Of a stretch of DNA of 64,000 nucleotides, positions 9,832 through 18,600 are shown in pieces. The notes under the pieces are model-generated. The model ran no database searches and was not told the origin of the DNA. It was given only the letters and a program-made list of their open reading frames with translations. This stretch comes from Microbulbifer sp. Q7 (lineage in GTDB: Bacteria > Pseudomonadota > Gammaproteobacteria > Pseudomonadales > Cellvibrionaceae): contig NZ_LROY01000002.1 in assembly GCF_001639145.1 (NCBI RefSeq), forward strand, positions 276,001-340,000. Direction: 5' to 3'. Within the stretch, counting starts at the first letter, position 1, and every line of letters begins with the position of its first letter. Made by a program: the position numbers and the translations under genes.

Positions 9832-10592
9832 CAGGCAGACACCTCCGCCTGGTCGCCCAGGTACGAGTCGGGAATGTCGGCGGTGGTGATTTCACCGGCG
9901 GTCATCCGCAGGTGGGCGCCACAGCGTTCGGCGAGGCGCTGCTCGTGGGTGACCAGCACCAGGGTGGTGCCGTTTTCGGCATTGAGGTCGAATAGCAGAT
10001 CGATGACTTTTTCGCCGTTGTGGGCGTCGAGGCTGCCGGTGGGTTCGTCGGCGAACAGAATGCCGTTGTTCGCGGTCGAAGTGGTACCCGCGGTGTCGCG
10101 TTCGCCGGCGGCAATGCTGCAGAAGGCGCGGGCAATGGCCACCCGCTGCTGCTCGCCGCCCGACAACTGTCGCGGATAGTGGTGCAGGCGGTGGCCCAGG
10201 CCCACCCGCTCGAGGAACTCCTCGGCGCGTTTGCCGGCGTTGCGCTCACCGCGCAACTCACTGGGCAGCATGACGTTTTCCCGCGCGGTGAGGCCCGGCA
10301 GTAACTGGAAGGTCTGGAATACGAAGCCCACGCAGCGTGCGCGCAGGGCGGCGCGCTGCTCTTCGTCCATGGCGGTGATTTCTTCGCCAGCGAGCCAGAT
10401 TTTGCCTTCTGTGGGGCGGTCGAGCCCTGCCAGCAGGCCCAGCAGGGTGGATTTACCGGAGCCTGACGCGCCGGTGATGGCGAGACTCTGGCCGGCGGGG
10501 AGCTGCAGGGAGATGTCGTTCAGCAGGGTCAGCGGGCCTTCGCTGGTGCTGACGCGGTGGTGGAGATTTTCGGCTTTGAGCATCACTGACAT
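9831..10592 (-). CDS. ybbA: ABC transporter ATP-binding protein (YbbA family)
   Basis: This is the ATPase partner of the downstream permease. The start is ATG 10592 after AGGGA with seven-base spacing; the open frame extends far upstream, but that part is antisense to tesA. The 253-residue product has Walker A GASGSGKST, Q-loop VFQTFQLLPGLTARENV, signature LSGGEQQRVAIARA and Walker B with D-loop ILFADEPTGSLD. An extra loop rich in Thr, Asn and Gly (about 18 residues, SIAAGERDTAGTTSTANNG) separates the signature helix from Walker B, where LolD/MacB-type relatives have only a few residues. H-loop LVLVTHE is intact, so the protein should be functional. Confidence 0.95.
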   Translation of the reverse strand: MSVMLKAENLHHRVSTSEGPLTLLNDISLQLPAGQSLAITGASGSGKSTLLGLLAGLDRPTEGKIWLAGEEITAMDEEQRAALRARCVGFVFQTFQLLPGLTARENVMLPSELRGERNAGKRAEEFLERVGLGHRLHHYPRQLSGGEQQRVAIARAFCSIAAGERDTAGTTSTANNGILFADEPTGSLDAHNGEKVIDLLFDLNAENGTTLVLVTHEQRLAERCGAHLRMTAGEITTADIPDSYLGDQAEVSA

Positions 10593-10649
10593 GGCAAGTC
10601 CCTGAAATTTCTGCAAAATGCGCTTTAGATTAGTTGTGGAGAGTATGAC

Positions 10650-11336
10650 ATGGCGGCGATTTTTTTCCGGTATCTTGGCTCCGGTTTTATCTCGCGTGGC
10701 CTGCTGTTGATCGCGTTGTTTTACGTCGCGGGGGCCAAAGCGGATGAACGGGACACGCTGCTGGTGCTGGGAGACAGTATTAGCGCGGCCTACGGGATCG
10801 ATGAGCGCGAGGGGTGGGTGCAGTTGTTGCGCGACCGCCTGGCGGAGCAGGGGATGCCGGTAAAGGTGGTGAATGCGAGTATCAGTGGAGAGACCACGGC
10901 CGGTGGGCTGGCGCGTTTGCCGCGGCTGCTGAGCGAGCATTCGCCGGCGTGGCTGGTGGTGGAGCTGGGCGGCAATGATGGGCTGCGGGGTTACCCGCCG
11001 CGGGCGCTGCAGCAGAATCTGGTGCAGATGGTGCAGCTGGCGCGGGCGCAGGGTACGGAGGTGCTGTTGCTGGGGATGCAGATGCCGCCCAATTATGGCA
11101 AGGCGTACACCCGGGCGTTTGCGGCGGTGTTTCCGAAGGTGGCGGAGGCGGAGCAGGTGCCGCTGGTGCCGTTCTTCCTGGAGACGGTGGCGCTGGAGGA
11201 GGGTGCGATGCAGACCGATGGTATTCACCCGACGGCGAAGGCACAGCCGGCGCTGCTGGAGCATGTGTGGCCTTGCCTGGAAATCATATTGAAAGGCAAT
11301 GAGGACGTGCGGTCCGATAGCCTGTGCACTTCTTGA
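10650..11336 (+). CDS. tesA: Multifunctional acyl-CoA thioesterase I / lysophospholipase L1 / arylesterase
   Basis: This is a periplasmic SGNH hydrolase of 228 residues. A signal peptide (GFISRGLLLIALFYVAGAKA) precedes LLVLGDSISAAYGI with the GDS nucleophile motif. Block II glycine is in NASISGETTAGGL, block III is ELGGNDGLRG, and the catalytic Asp/His motif is DGIHPTAKAQ. ATG 10650 follows GGAGAG. The gene is divergent from ybbA-ybbP with 57 bp between starts, the same arrangement as in E. coli. The C-terminal tail after the last helix (about 10 residues) is not conserved. Confidence 0.95.
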   Translation: MAAIFFRYLGSGFISRGLLLIALFYVAGAKADERDTLLVLGDSISAAYGIDEREGWVQLLRDRLAEQGMPVKVVNASISGETTAGGLARLPRLLSEHSPAWLVVELGGNDGLRGYPPRALQQNLVQMVQLARAQGTEVLLLGMQMPPNYGKAYTRAFAAVFPKVAEAEQVPLVPFFLETVALEEGAMQTDGIHPTAKAQPALLEHVWPCLEIILKGNEDVRSDSLCTS

Positions 11337-11436
11337 TCGGAAAGCGTACAATCGCGCCCTGATTTTTGCTGGCCCCGGTGCGACGGCGTAGTGGGTATGA
11401 CTGCGTAGATAGGCTAGCCAGGGTTAGGGCGGTGGC

Positions 11437-11552
11437 GGCGCTGCTGCCGGGCAAGCCTGTGCGGGACACGCTACGAGTTCATCCATGAACGCTCGGCTGT
11501 GGCCGTCCATGGCCACAGACGGTCCCGCACAGGCTTGCCCGGCATCAGCGCC
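11437..11552. repeat. 116-bp inverted-repeat element with nested hairpins (MITE/REP-like)
   Basis: Arms 11437-11467 and 11522-11552 are inverted copies with 30 of 31 matches, including a perfect 22-base core. Inside are a GTTCAT-CC-ATGAAC hairpin (11477-11490) and an 8-bp stem CTGTGGCC/GGCCACAG (11497-11518) with loop GTCCAT. The layout matches 7191-7316: long outer arms, then a hairpin with CCATG in its loop, then a GCTSSG-like linker and a second hairpin with loop GTCCNT. It lies in the roughly 295-bp gap between tesA and ttcA. A TACAAT box at 11347-11352 upstream of it could serve ttcA. Confidence 0.8.
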
Positions 11553-11632
11553 TTCGCATCGAAATATTTTCTTCGTAGCCCATTCTCGCGCTCTTCAGGT
11601 GTGCGAGCGGGATAGAGTTTGAGATTTACCCC

Positions 11633-12562
11633 ATGTCTGATCTGGAAAACCGCCGCGAGCGGCTGGAATTCAACAAGCTGCAAAAGCGCCTGCGTCGCAA
11701 TGTGGGCAAGGCCATCGCTGACTTCAATATGATTGAAGAGGGCGACAAGGTGATGGTGTGCCTGTCCGGTGGTAAGGATTCCTACGCGATGCTGGAAATC
11801 CTGATGAACCTGCAGAAGACGGCGCCGGTGCACTTTGAGCTGGTGGCGGTGAATATGGATCAGAAACAGCCGGGATTCCCCGAGCACATCCTGCCGGAAT
11901 ACCTGCAGTCGATCGGGGTGCCTTACCACATCGTGAACAAGGACACGTACAGTGTGGTGAAAGAGGTGGTGCCGGAGGGCAAGACAACTTGTGGCCTCTG
12001 TTCGAGGCTGCGGCGGGGTACGCTGTACGGTTTTGCCGAAGAGATTGGCGCAACCAAGGTGGCGCTGGGGCATCACAAGGATGACATCGTCGAGACGCTG
12101 TTTTTGAATATGTTTTACGGTGGCCGGCTGAAGGCCATGCCGCCGAAACTGCGTGCGGATGACGGGCGCAATATTGTGATTCGTCCGCTGGCTTATTGCC
12201 GCGAGTCCGACCTGATTGATTTTGCCGAGTACAAAAATTTTCCGATTATTCCGTGCAACCTGTGCGGTAGTCAGGAGAATTTGCAGCGGCAGGCGATCAA
12301 GGGAATGCTGGCGGAGTGGGAGCGCAAGTTCCCGGGGCGCAGCGATAATATTTTCGCGGCGTTGACGCGGGTGTCACCGTCACAGCTGGCGGATCGGGAT
12401 CTGTACGATTTCGAGAGCCTGGGGCTGGACCGTTCTAAGCCCGCGCCCGAGTTGAACGGACGTGCGCTCGAGCAGTCGGTGGATTCTTGGATTCCCGATG
12501 ACGCCCGGGAGGATCTGGTTGAGCCGGCACCGCCGATGTATATCGAGGCGCGCAATCTTTAG
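11633..12562 (+). CDS. ttcA: tRNA 2-thiocytidine(32) synthetase
   Basis: TtcA thiolates cytidine 32 in certain tRNAs using an iron-sulfur cluster and ATP. The 309-residue protein carries the PP-loop [12 protein letters not shown] for adenylation. Two Cys pairs bind the cluster: [12 protein letters not shown] and [12 protein letters not shown]. The sequence [20 protein letters not shown] is also characteristic. The ribosome site ahead of ATG 11633 is weak (GAGATTTACCCC). The 3' end overlaps an antiparallel frame by 128 bp, and a terminator-like hairpin follows at 12608. Confidence 0.97.
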   Translation: MSDLENRRERLEFNKLQKRLRRNVGKAIADFNMIEEGDKVMVCLSGGKDSYAMLEILMNLQKTAPVHFELVAVNMDQKQPGFPEHILPEYLQSIGVPYHIVNKDTYSVVKEVVPEGKTTCGLCSRLRRGTLYGFAEEIGATKVALGHHKDDIVETLFLNMFYGGRLKAMPPKLRADDGRNIVIRPLAYCRESDLIDFAEYKNFPIIPCNLCGSQENLQRQAIKGMLAEWERKFPGRSDNIFAALTRVSPSQLADRDLYDFESLGLDRSKPAPELNGRALEQSVDSWIPDDAREDLVEPAPPMYIEARNL

Positions 12563-13130
12563 TGGGTGAGAGTTCACCTTCCTCGATCAATAGCGTATCG
12601 TGCTTTGCAGCCGTGGCATTTGCCGCGGCTGTTTTGGTTGTTGGTGTGCTGTTTCTTTCGCTAATCAGTTTGCTGTAACTGTCGACGAAGTCCCGCAGGC
12701 TGGCACTGGGGCCGTGGTGAAAATGTTTTTTCCATAGCTTTGCCATTTTCGGCAGATTGTCGCTCTCCACTTTTTCGACACCGGCCGCGCGATAAATCAG
12801 CCAGGCGATGGCGGTGGCGTAGCGCAGGTTGGTGGCGAGCTCGACGTGGGGGTGCTGGAGGAAATCCCGCTGGCTGGCGAGGCCGCGCACTTTGGAGGCG
12901 AGCGCCGGGAAGTTGATCAGGTATTTATCCCAGATCTGTCGATGCGTGGCGGGGAGTATCTGGAAGATACCCATGCCGCGGCGGCCGCCCAGTTTAAGGT
13001 GGAACCCGAGCTCGGACTCCTGTGCGGCGGTGCCCAGCAGCAGGGATTCCATCCCCGGTGACCAGGCGCGCAGCTGTTTCAATGTGGGACGGACCACGAG
13101 CAGGCGCAGCTCGTCTAAACAAATACCCAT
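12435..13130 (-). CDS. Lysozyme-like / lytic transglycosylase-related hypothetical protein
   Basis: This is a 231-residue protein without a signal peptide. The core [20 protein letters not shown], then [16 protein letters not shown] and [14 protein letters not shown], resembles SLT/lysozyme-like folds and phage-type proteins. Glu in AAQES is the candidate catalytic acid and GMGIFQ resembles the GxxQ motif. ATG 13130 is preferred (GAAAG five bases upstream); TTG 13157 is possible. The last 40 or so residues are Pro/Arg/Thr-rich and are encoded antisense to the end of ttcA, so the tail may be unconserved read-through. The function is not established. Confidence 0.65.
   Translation of the reverse strand: MGICLDELRLLVVRPTLKQLRAWSPGMESLLLGTAAQESELGFHLKLGGRRGMGIFQILPATHRQIWDKYLINFPALASKVRGLASQRDFLQHPHVELATNLRYATAIAWLIYRAAGVEKVESDNLPKMAKLWKKHFHHGPSASLRDFVDSYSKLISERNSTPTTKTAAANATAAKHDTLLIEEGELSPTKDCAPRYTSAVPAQPDPPGRHRESKNPPTARAHVRSTRARA
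12608..12635 (+). terminator. Rho-independent terminator of ttcA
   Basis: An 11-bp stem (CAGCCGTGGCA with TGCCGCGGCTG, one G-U pair) and a two-base loop are followed by TTTT. It lies 45 bp after the ttcA stop and inside the C-terminal part of the opposite-strand frame. Confidence 0.7.
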
Positions 13131-13361
13131 AGTGCTTTCGCGATTCCCTGACAGCAACTTGACTGCATTTGGTGAAATAGCCGCTCCGTGGCCATCTCAA
13201 CGGATTGTTTTCACGCAACTTACCCCCTTGGTTTAGTTTGTGGATTGAGCAAACGCCAGCAAATGGGTAGATTTACGCGCAATAAAGACCAATAACGACG
13301 GATTGAGCCTATCCTTCGGCGAAGTGGGGCTTGATCTGCCAATTCTGACGGGGAATCCCAT

Positions 13362-14837
13362 ATGTCCGGACAGTGGCTTGTCGCCTTAACGTTCATCGCC
13401 TATCTGGCCTTCATTCTCGCGATCGGTGTCTACGCCTACCAGCGCACCAAAAACGCCAGTGATTACTTCCTCGGCGGCCGTTCGCTGCCGCCGGCGGTCG
13501 CCGCGCTTAGTGCGGGCGCCTCGGACATGAGTGGCTGGTTGCTGCTCGGTCTACCGGGGGCCGCCTATGCCAGTGGCCTGTCTTCCGGGTGGATTGCTAT
13601 TGGTCTGTTTAGCGGTATTGTGCTGAGCTGGACCACCATGGCACGGCGCTTGCGGATTTACAGCTATGCGCTGGATGACTCCCTCACGGTGCCGGCCTAC
13701 CTGCATCGTCGCTTCAATCTCCATACTCCCTGGTTGCGCACCATCTGCGCATTTTTCATCCTGCTGTTCTTTTTGTTCTATGTGGCGTCTGGATTGATTG
13801 CCGGTGGCAAGCTGTTTGAAACGGTGTTTGGCTGGAACTACCAGTGGGCGGTAGTGATCGGTGCGGTGGCGGTTATTTCCTACACCCTGTTCGGCGGCTT
13901 TCTCGCGGTGAGCTGGACCGATGTATTTCAGGGGCTGCTGATGAGCCTGGCGCTGGTGATCGTGCCGATTATGGTGATCTCCGACCACGGTGGACTGGGG
14001 GATGCGGTGGCCACCATGCGTGCGCAGCATCCCGAGTTGATGCACTGGATGACCGACAGCTCGGGGACGGCGCTCGGGGTAGCCGCGATCCTGAGTTCAC
14101 TGGCGTGGGGCCTGGGTTACTTTGGGCAGCCGCATATCCTCGCGCGCTTCAAGGCGCTGCGTCACCCGGACGATATGCCGGTGGCGGCTTCCGTGGCGGC
14201 GGTGTGGTCGCTGGCGGGTTTCCTTGGGGCCATGTGTGTCGGCCTGTTCGGTCACCTGGAGCTCGCGCAGACGCTGCCCGACGGGGAGCGGATTTTTATG
14301 GCGCTGGTAGAAGCACTGTTCCATCCGCTGGTGGCCGGTATTCTTCTGGCGGCAATCTTGTCTGCCATCATGAGTACCGCGGACTCACAGTTACTGGTCT
14401 CGTCGGCGGCCCTGGCGGAAGACATCTACCACGTCTGGTTTGGCAAAAAAGTTTCCTCGGAAAGTCTCGTGAAAGTCGGCCGCTGGGCGGTGGTGGCACT
14501 GTCGCTGATTGCGGTGGCGGTGGCGATGGATCCGGACTCGAAAGTGCTGGATGTGGTGGCTTACGCCTGGGCGGGATTGGGGGCTGCGTTCGGGCCCACG
14601 ATACTCATCAGCCTCTACTGGTCACGAATGACTGGCGCTGGCGCCATCGCGGGCGTGCTGGTAGGGGGTATAACCGTTGTTGTCTGGAAACAGCTATCCG
14701 GTGGCATCTTTGATATATACGAGCTGTTACCGGGTTTTGCGCTCTCCGCAGCTGCTATTGTTTTAGTAAGTGCTTTGACGCATTGCCCTGACGAAATATC
14801 AACGCGCCACCGTCAGTTGCTGGGGCAAAAGCGGTAA
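13362..14837 (+). CDS. putP: Sodium/proline symporter
   Basis: This is a 491-residue member of the sodium:solute symporter family that imports proline with Na+. About twelve to thirteen hydrophobic helices are visible. Family signatures are DYFLGGRSLPPAVAALSAGA, SDMSGWLLLGLPGA, the YLHRRF loop, GLGYFGQPHILARFKA and AILSAIMSTADSQLLVSSAA, the last being the Na2-site helix. It ends close to the PutP length. The intergenic region before it (13158-13361) should hold promoters for both this gene and the divergent lysozyme-like gene, but no clear box was found. No putA is adjacent. Confidence 0.94.
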   Translation: MSGQWLVALTFIAYLAFILAIGVYAYQRTKNASDYFLGGRSLPPAVAALSAGASDMSGWLLLGLPGAAYASGLSSGWIAIGLFSGIVLSWTTMARRLRIYSYALDDSLTVPAYLHRRFNLHTPWLRTICAFFILLFFLFYVASGLIAGGKLFETVFGWNYQWAVVIGAVAVISYTLFGGFLAVSWTDVFQGLLMSLALVIVPIMVISDHGGLGDAVATMRAQHPELMHWMTDSSGTALGVAAILSSLAWGLGYFGQPHILARFKALRHPDDMPVAASVAAVWSLAGFLGAMCVGLFGHLELAQTLPDGERIFMALVEALFHPLVAGILLAAILSAIMSTADSQLLVSSAALAEDIYHVWFGKKVSSESLVKVGRWAVVALSLIAVAVAMDPDSKVLDVVAYAWAGLGAAFGPTILISLYWSRMTGAGAIAGVLVGGITVVVWKQLSGGIFDIYELLPGFALSAAAIVLVSALTHCPDEISTRHRQLLGQKR

Positions 14838-14901
14838 CGATCATTGCACGTGCGCAGGATTGCGCTTCTGACCGGTGGTGCCTGTGGTTGGAGTATAGGG
14901 A

Positions 14902-15414
14902 GTGATCGAAGTACACCTCGGTGATATCACTCGGTTGCACGTGGATGTAATCGTCAATGCAGCCAACCAGAGGCTCCAGGGAGGTGGCGGAGTCGATGGC
15001 GCAATACACCGCGCTGCAGGCCCCGAATTACTGGAAGCCTGCCGCCGTATCGGCGGTTGCCCGGCGGGAGACGTGCGCTCAACGCCGGGCTATCACCTCC
15101 CGGTCAAGCGTATCTATCACACGGTTGGTCCGGTGTGGCGCGGTGGCAATCTGGGAGAGCCGGAACTGCTCGCCGCCTGCTACCGTCAGTGTCTTGCCAT
15201 GGCACGTCGCGATAACGTCCATTCTATTGCCTTCCCCGCCATCAGTTGTGGTGTCTACGACTATCCGCCGGAGCTTGCGGTAGAGGTGGCTGTGGAGCAG
15301 GTGCAAAATCATCTCGATCGAGATGGTGGACCCCGCCACGTTATTTTCTGTTGTATTGATGATGACATGGCCGAGCTCTATCGGATGCAGCTGGATGCCT
15401 GTGTGCGTCGTTGA
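14902..15414 (+). CDS. ymdB: Macrodomain protein, O-acetyl-ADP-ribose deacetylase-like
   Basis: This 170-residue stand-alone macrodomain belongs to the MacroD/YmdB class. Members hydrolyse O-acetyl-ADP-ribose or remove ADP-ribose from acidic residues; YmdB also modulates RNase III in E. coli. Visible motifs are VIVNAANQRLQGGGGVDGAI for ribose binding and catalysis, YHTVGPVWRGG, and AFPAISCGVYDYP for the phosphate loop. GTG 14902 follows GGAG with eight-base spacing. It follows putP by 64 bp and could be co-transcribed. ADP-ribose chemistry is inferred from the family. Confidence 0.93.
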   Translation: MIEVHLGDITRLHVDVIVNAANQRLQGGGGVDGAIHRAAGPELLEACRRIGGCPAGDVRSTPGYHLPVKRIYHTVGPVWRGGNLGEPELLAACYRQCLAMARRDNVHSIAFPAISCGVYDYPPELAVEVAVEQVQNHLDRDGGPRHVIFCCIDDDMAELYRMQLDACVRR

Positions 15415-15580
15415 TGCAGAGCGGGTATTAAGTGCGTGACAGGTTCGCGGGTGTACCAGTTGGCGGTACAAGTCAGCCCGCAAACAGGTTGCGCCTTAAG
15501 CGCTAATTGGGACTGTCGTAGCAGTCAGGAAAAACTGCAAAAATAACCGGCTTTTCCCATAGTTTTTAGCATTTCACTTC

Positions 15581-15601
15581 GAGCCCGGCTTTGCCGGGCT
15601 C
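15581..15601. terminator. Hairpin ahead of the Rhs gene, candidate terminator
   Basis: GAGCCCGGC and GCCGGGCTC pair perfectly around TTT, followed by GCCACTTCTTTT. It lies in the 285-bp gap between the macrodomain gene and the Rhs gene. The T-run is displaced, so termination efficiency is uncertain. Nothing else was recognised in this gap. Confidence 0.45.
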
Positions 15602-15699
15602 GCCACTTCTTTTAGAATTTCTCCCTTAAGGACTCTCGTAATTGGCACTGCCGTTCCGTTCTTGCGGCTGGTGTCATTGCGTATGGAAAGGGAAAGTTC

Positions 15700-18600
15700 A
15701 TGCAGGTGTATGTAGAGAATAAATTTGGCCAGCGATTTCGGGTCGTTGAAGGCTGGCAAAGCCCCAGCACGGTATTCGACAACGACGCGTCCGCCGAGTT
15801 GCTGACGGGCTTCCCTCCCACCGCCCTGGGCCAGATTTTCGAGCAGTTTCTGGCCCATAACCCGCAATGCATGGTCGGTGCGCTTTCGGTGGGCGAGACA
15901 TCCCCGCTGCATGTCACGCAGTTCCCCGGTATTCCCCCGCATTTTTCTGAAGAACACAAAGCAGTGTACGCCGCTGTGCGCCGACATCAGATCCTGATTG
16001 AAGAGGCACCACTGGGCGAGACCATCCTGGAGGAGCGGCAGTCTCATATTCGGCAAAAACTTCGTCTTTCTTTGCAGAAGATTGTTGCGGAAGAGCGCGT
16101 CGAAGTAGCGCATATCCAGGCCGTTCATGAGCAGCGCGGCGCACTTGAAAAAGTGGGGGCACATCTTTCCCGGGGCGCGCAGGGGTTCGGTGACGCCGCG
16201 TGGGGACTGGCGGTATGGGCAAAGGACCTCGGTGAAGTGGCGATGGTTATAAATCCCATTCGTATGCAGACCGCAGCACTGGGTGCCACATACGATTATT
16301 TCGTCCATGAAAAAAGTTTCGAGGCATCTCGCAGGGAATACCAGGGGGAAGTCAAAAAAGAAGTGGTGGACGTGCTTGGATTCGACCCCGCCACGATCAC
16401 CGCAGAACAGCTAAAACAGGCATTTGAAATAGCCCACCTTGTCTATGACGACGCAGCACTACGCGGAGCCATCGGTCGTTTTGCCAAAGACTACGTAAAA
16501 GCCCAGCACAGCCTGGAGATATCAGAGTTCGCCGGTGCGGGCGTCTTTGAGATTGCGCTCACCATTGTTCTGGCTGCCTTTACCGGGGGTGTTGGTGCCG
16601 CCGCAGCCATGGCTAAAAATGCCCGCCTGATGTTCCGTTTCAAGGATGTGGGCGATCTGATGCTGGATTTTGCCAAGTATCAAAAGCAGTACAAGCTGTT
16701 GCAGAAGAAGCGTGGAGCCAAGGTTGGGGGTTCCTCCTACAGCGCGTTGAAATCCGAAGACGTGTCCGTCACCACGGCCTCAGGCATTGAGAATGGTGGG
16801 GCCGTCAAAAGAAGCGCTAAAAAAGACAGCGCCGCAAACAGGTCATCAGACAGTGGCACCATATCGGCGACATCCGACAAAAGTAAATCCTCCGACGCTG
16901 TAGACAAACAAGGCGCGGATGTTGGTGTTACCGATTCCGGTAAAACGTCCCAGTGTAATGCACGCGCTTGTGAGAGCGGCGAGCCAATCAACCTGAAAAC
17001 CGGTGAGGAGCGTCTGACGCTGGTTGATGCTGTGCTCGATGGCCCGTTGCCGCTGACCCTGGCGCGCACCTATCGCAGTAGTAACTCGAGGGATACCGGG
17101 CTGGGTGTTGGCTGGAGCCACACATTCGGTGAGACCCTCGTTGTAGAGCCATCGCGAGGGACCGTTGCGTTACACGATGCGGAAGGGCGCATCATCCGCC
17201 TGCCGATCCCTGGCGACAGCGGTCGCAGCCACAATGTGGTGGAGCAACTATCCGTTACCCGGGAGAGCGACAGGCATTGGGTTGTCGCGCCCTATGGCGC
17301 TCCAAAAGGCATTCAGAAACATTTTCGTGCAGAATCGGCGGCCGGAAGTTCGCTGAAGCTGTCGGAAATCCGCGATGATTACGGTAACTTCTACCGCTTC
17401 CATTACGTACAAGGGCAATTGATCTGTGTAGAAAGCAGCCTAGGAGAGGCTCTGCACATATCGCCGGTGGAAGGCCGAGTAGGCGCGCTGAAAAAAGAGT
17501 CTCGCGATGGTCACATTTCTGTAATTGCGAGCTACGAATACAGCGAGCAGGGTGATCTTATTCGCGCCACTGATGCCAAAGGCCACAGTGAACGCTACGA
17601 ATACGTCGGCCACCTCATCAAGAAACGAACCCTAAAGTCTGGTTACAGCTTTCATTTTCGTTGGGACGACAGTGGTCCCGGTGCCCGCTGTCTGCGTCAG
17701 TGGGGCGATCCGATTGATGGCCAGGCGACGTACGATTACACCTTCGTATGGGATGAGGATGGTAAGGGCGTTGCCGTTACCGATACCCGCGGCGGTACGG
17801 AACGCTACCGTTTTAACGCACAGGCGCTGCCGATCTATTACCGCGACGCCGAAGGGGGCGAAACGCTATATAGCTACAACCTTCTCGGGCAGCCCACCGA
17901 AATCAAGTTGCCTGCGGAAGAAGGCTCAGAGCGAAAGGAAATCTTCGCGTACGATGACTGTGGTCGTCTGACCGCCCGTACAGATGCCGCTGGCGGTGTC
18001 CAGAAAATCGAGTACAACCACAATGGTCAGCCTGCAAAAGTAACCGATGCTGCCGGTCGTATCTGGCAGCGCGAATACAATGAAAGTGGACAGGTAACCG
18101 CCAGTATCGATCCTCTCGGGCAAATCACCCGTTATACCTACAATCCCATCGGCCTGATAGGCAGCATTACCAATCCACTCGGCCAGACGACCCGCTACCT
18201 GTGGAACCCCCAGGGCAAGCTCTCGGCGGTGCACGACGCCGCTGGCCGATCTCAGCACTACCGCTACGATATTCATCAGCGACTGGTCGAGGTTCAGCAT
18301 GGGCCTGACCTTTACACCCGTTATGAATACGACGTGCAGGATCGGATCAGTGCGGTAACTACCCCGGACGGCGGTCGGACCGAGTACTCTTACAATGCTC
18401 AAGGTTTGGTGGCAGAGATCGCCGATCCGGAAGGCCGTACAACTCACTACGACTACGATGGCCTGAGTCAGGTAAAGGCCCGCACCAACCCAGGCGGCAG
18501 CCGACTGCAATACCAGTACGACGGCGAGCGCAATCTGATCGGTCTCACCAATGAGAAGGGCGAACAGTACCGCCTCAAATACGATCTCAAGGAACGACTC

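Noticed and set aside
9831-11351. Long version of the YbbA gene (506 codons)
   Set aside because: The upstream half is antisense to tesA and Arg/His-rich; the true start at 10592 has a ribosome site.
15574-16308. Leftward open frame opposite the start of the Rhs gene
   Set aside because: Low-complexity antisense product; the Rhs frame has the ribosome site and domain signatures.
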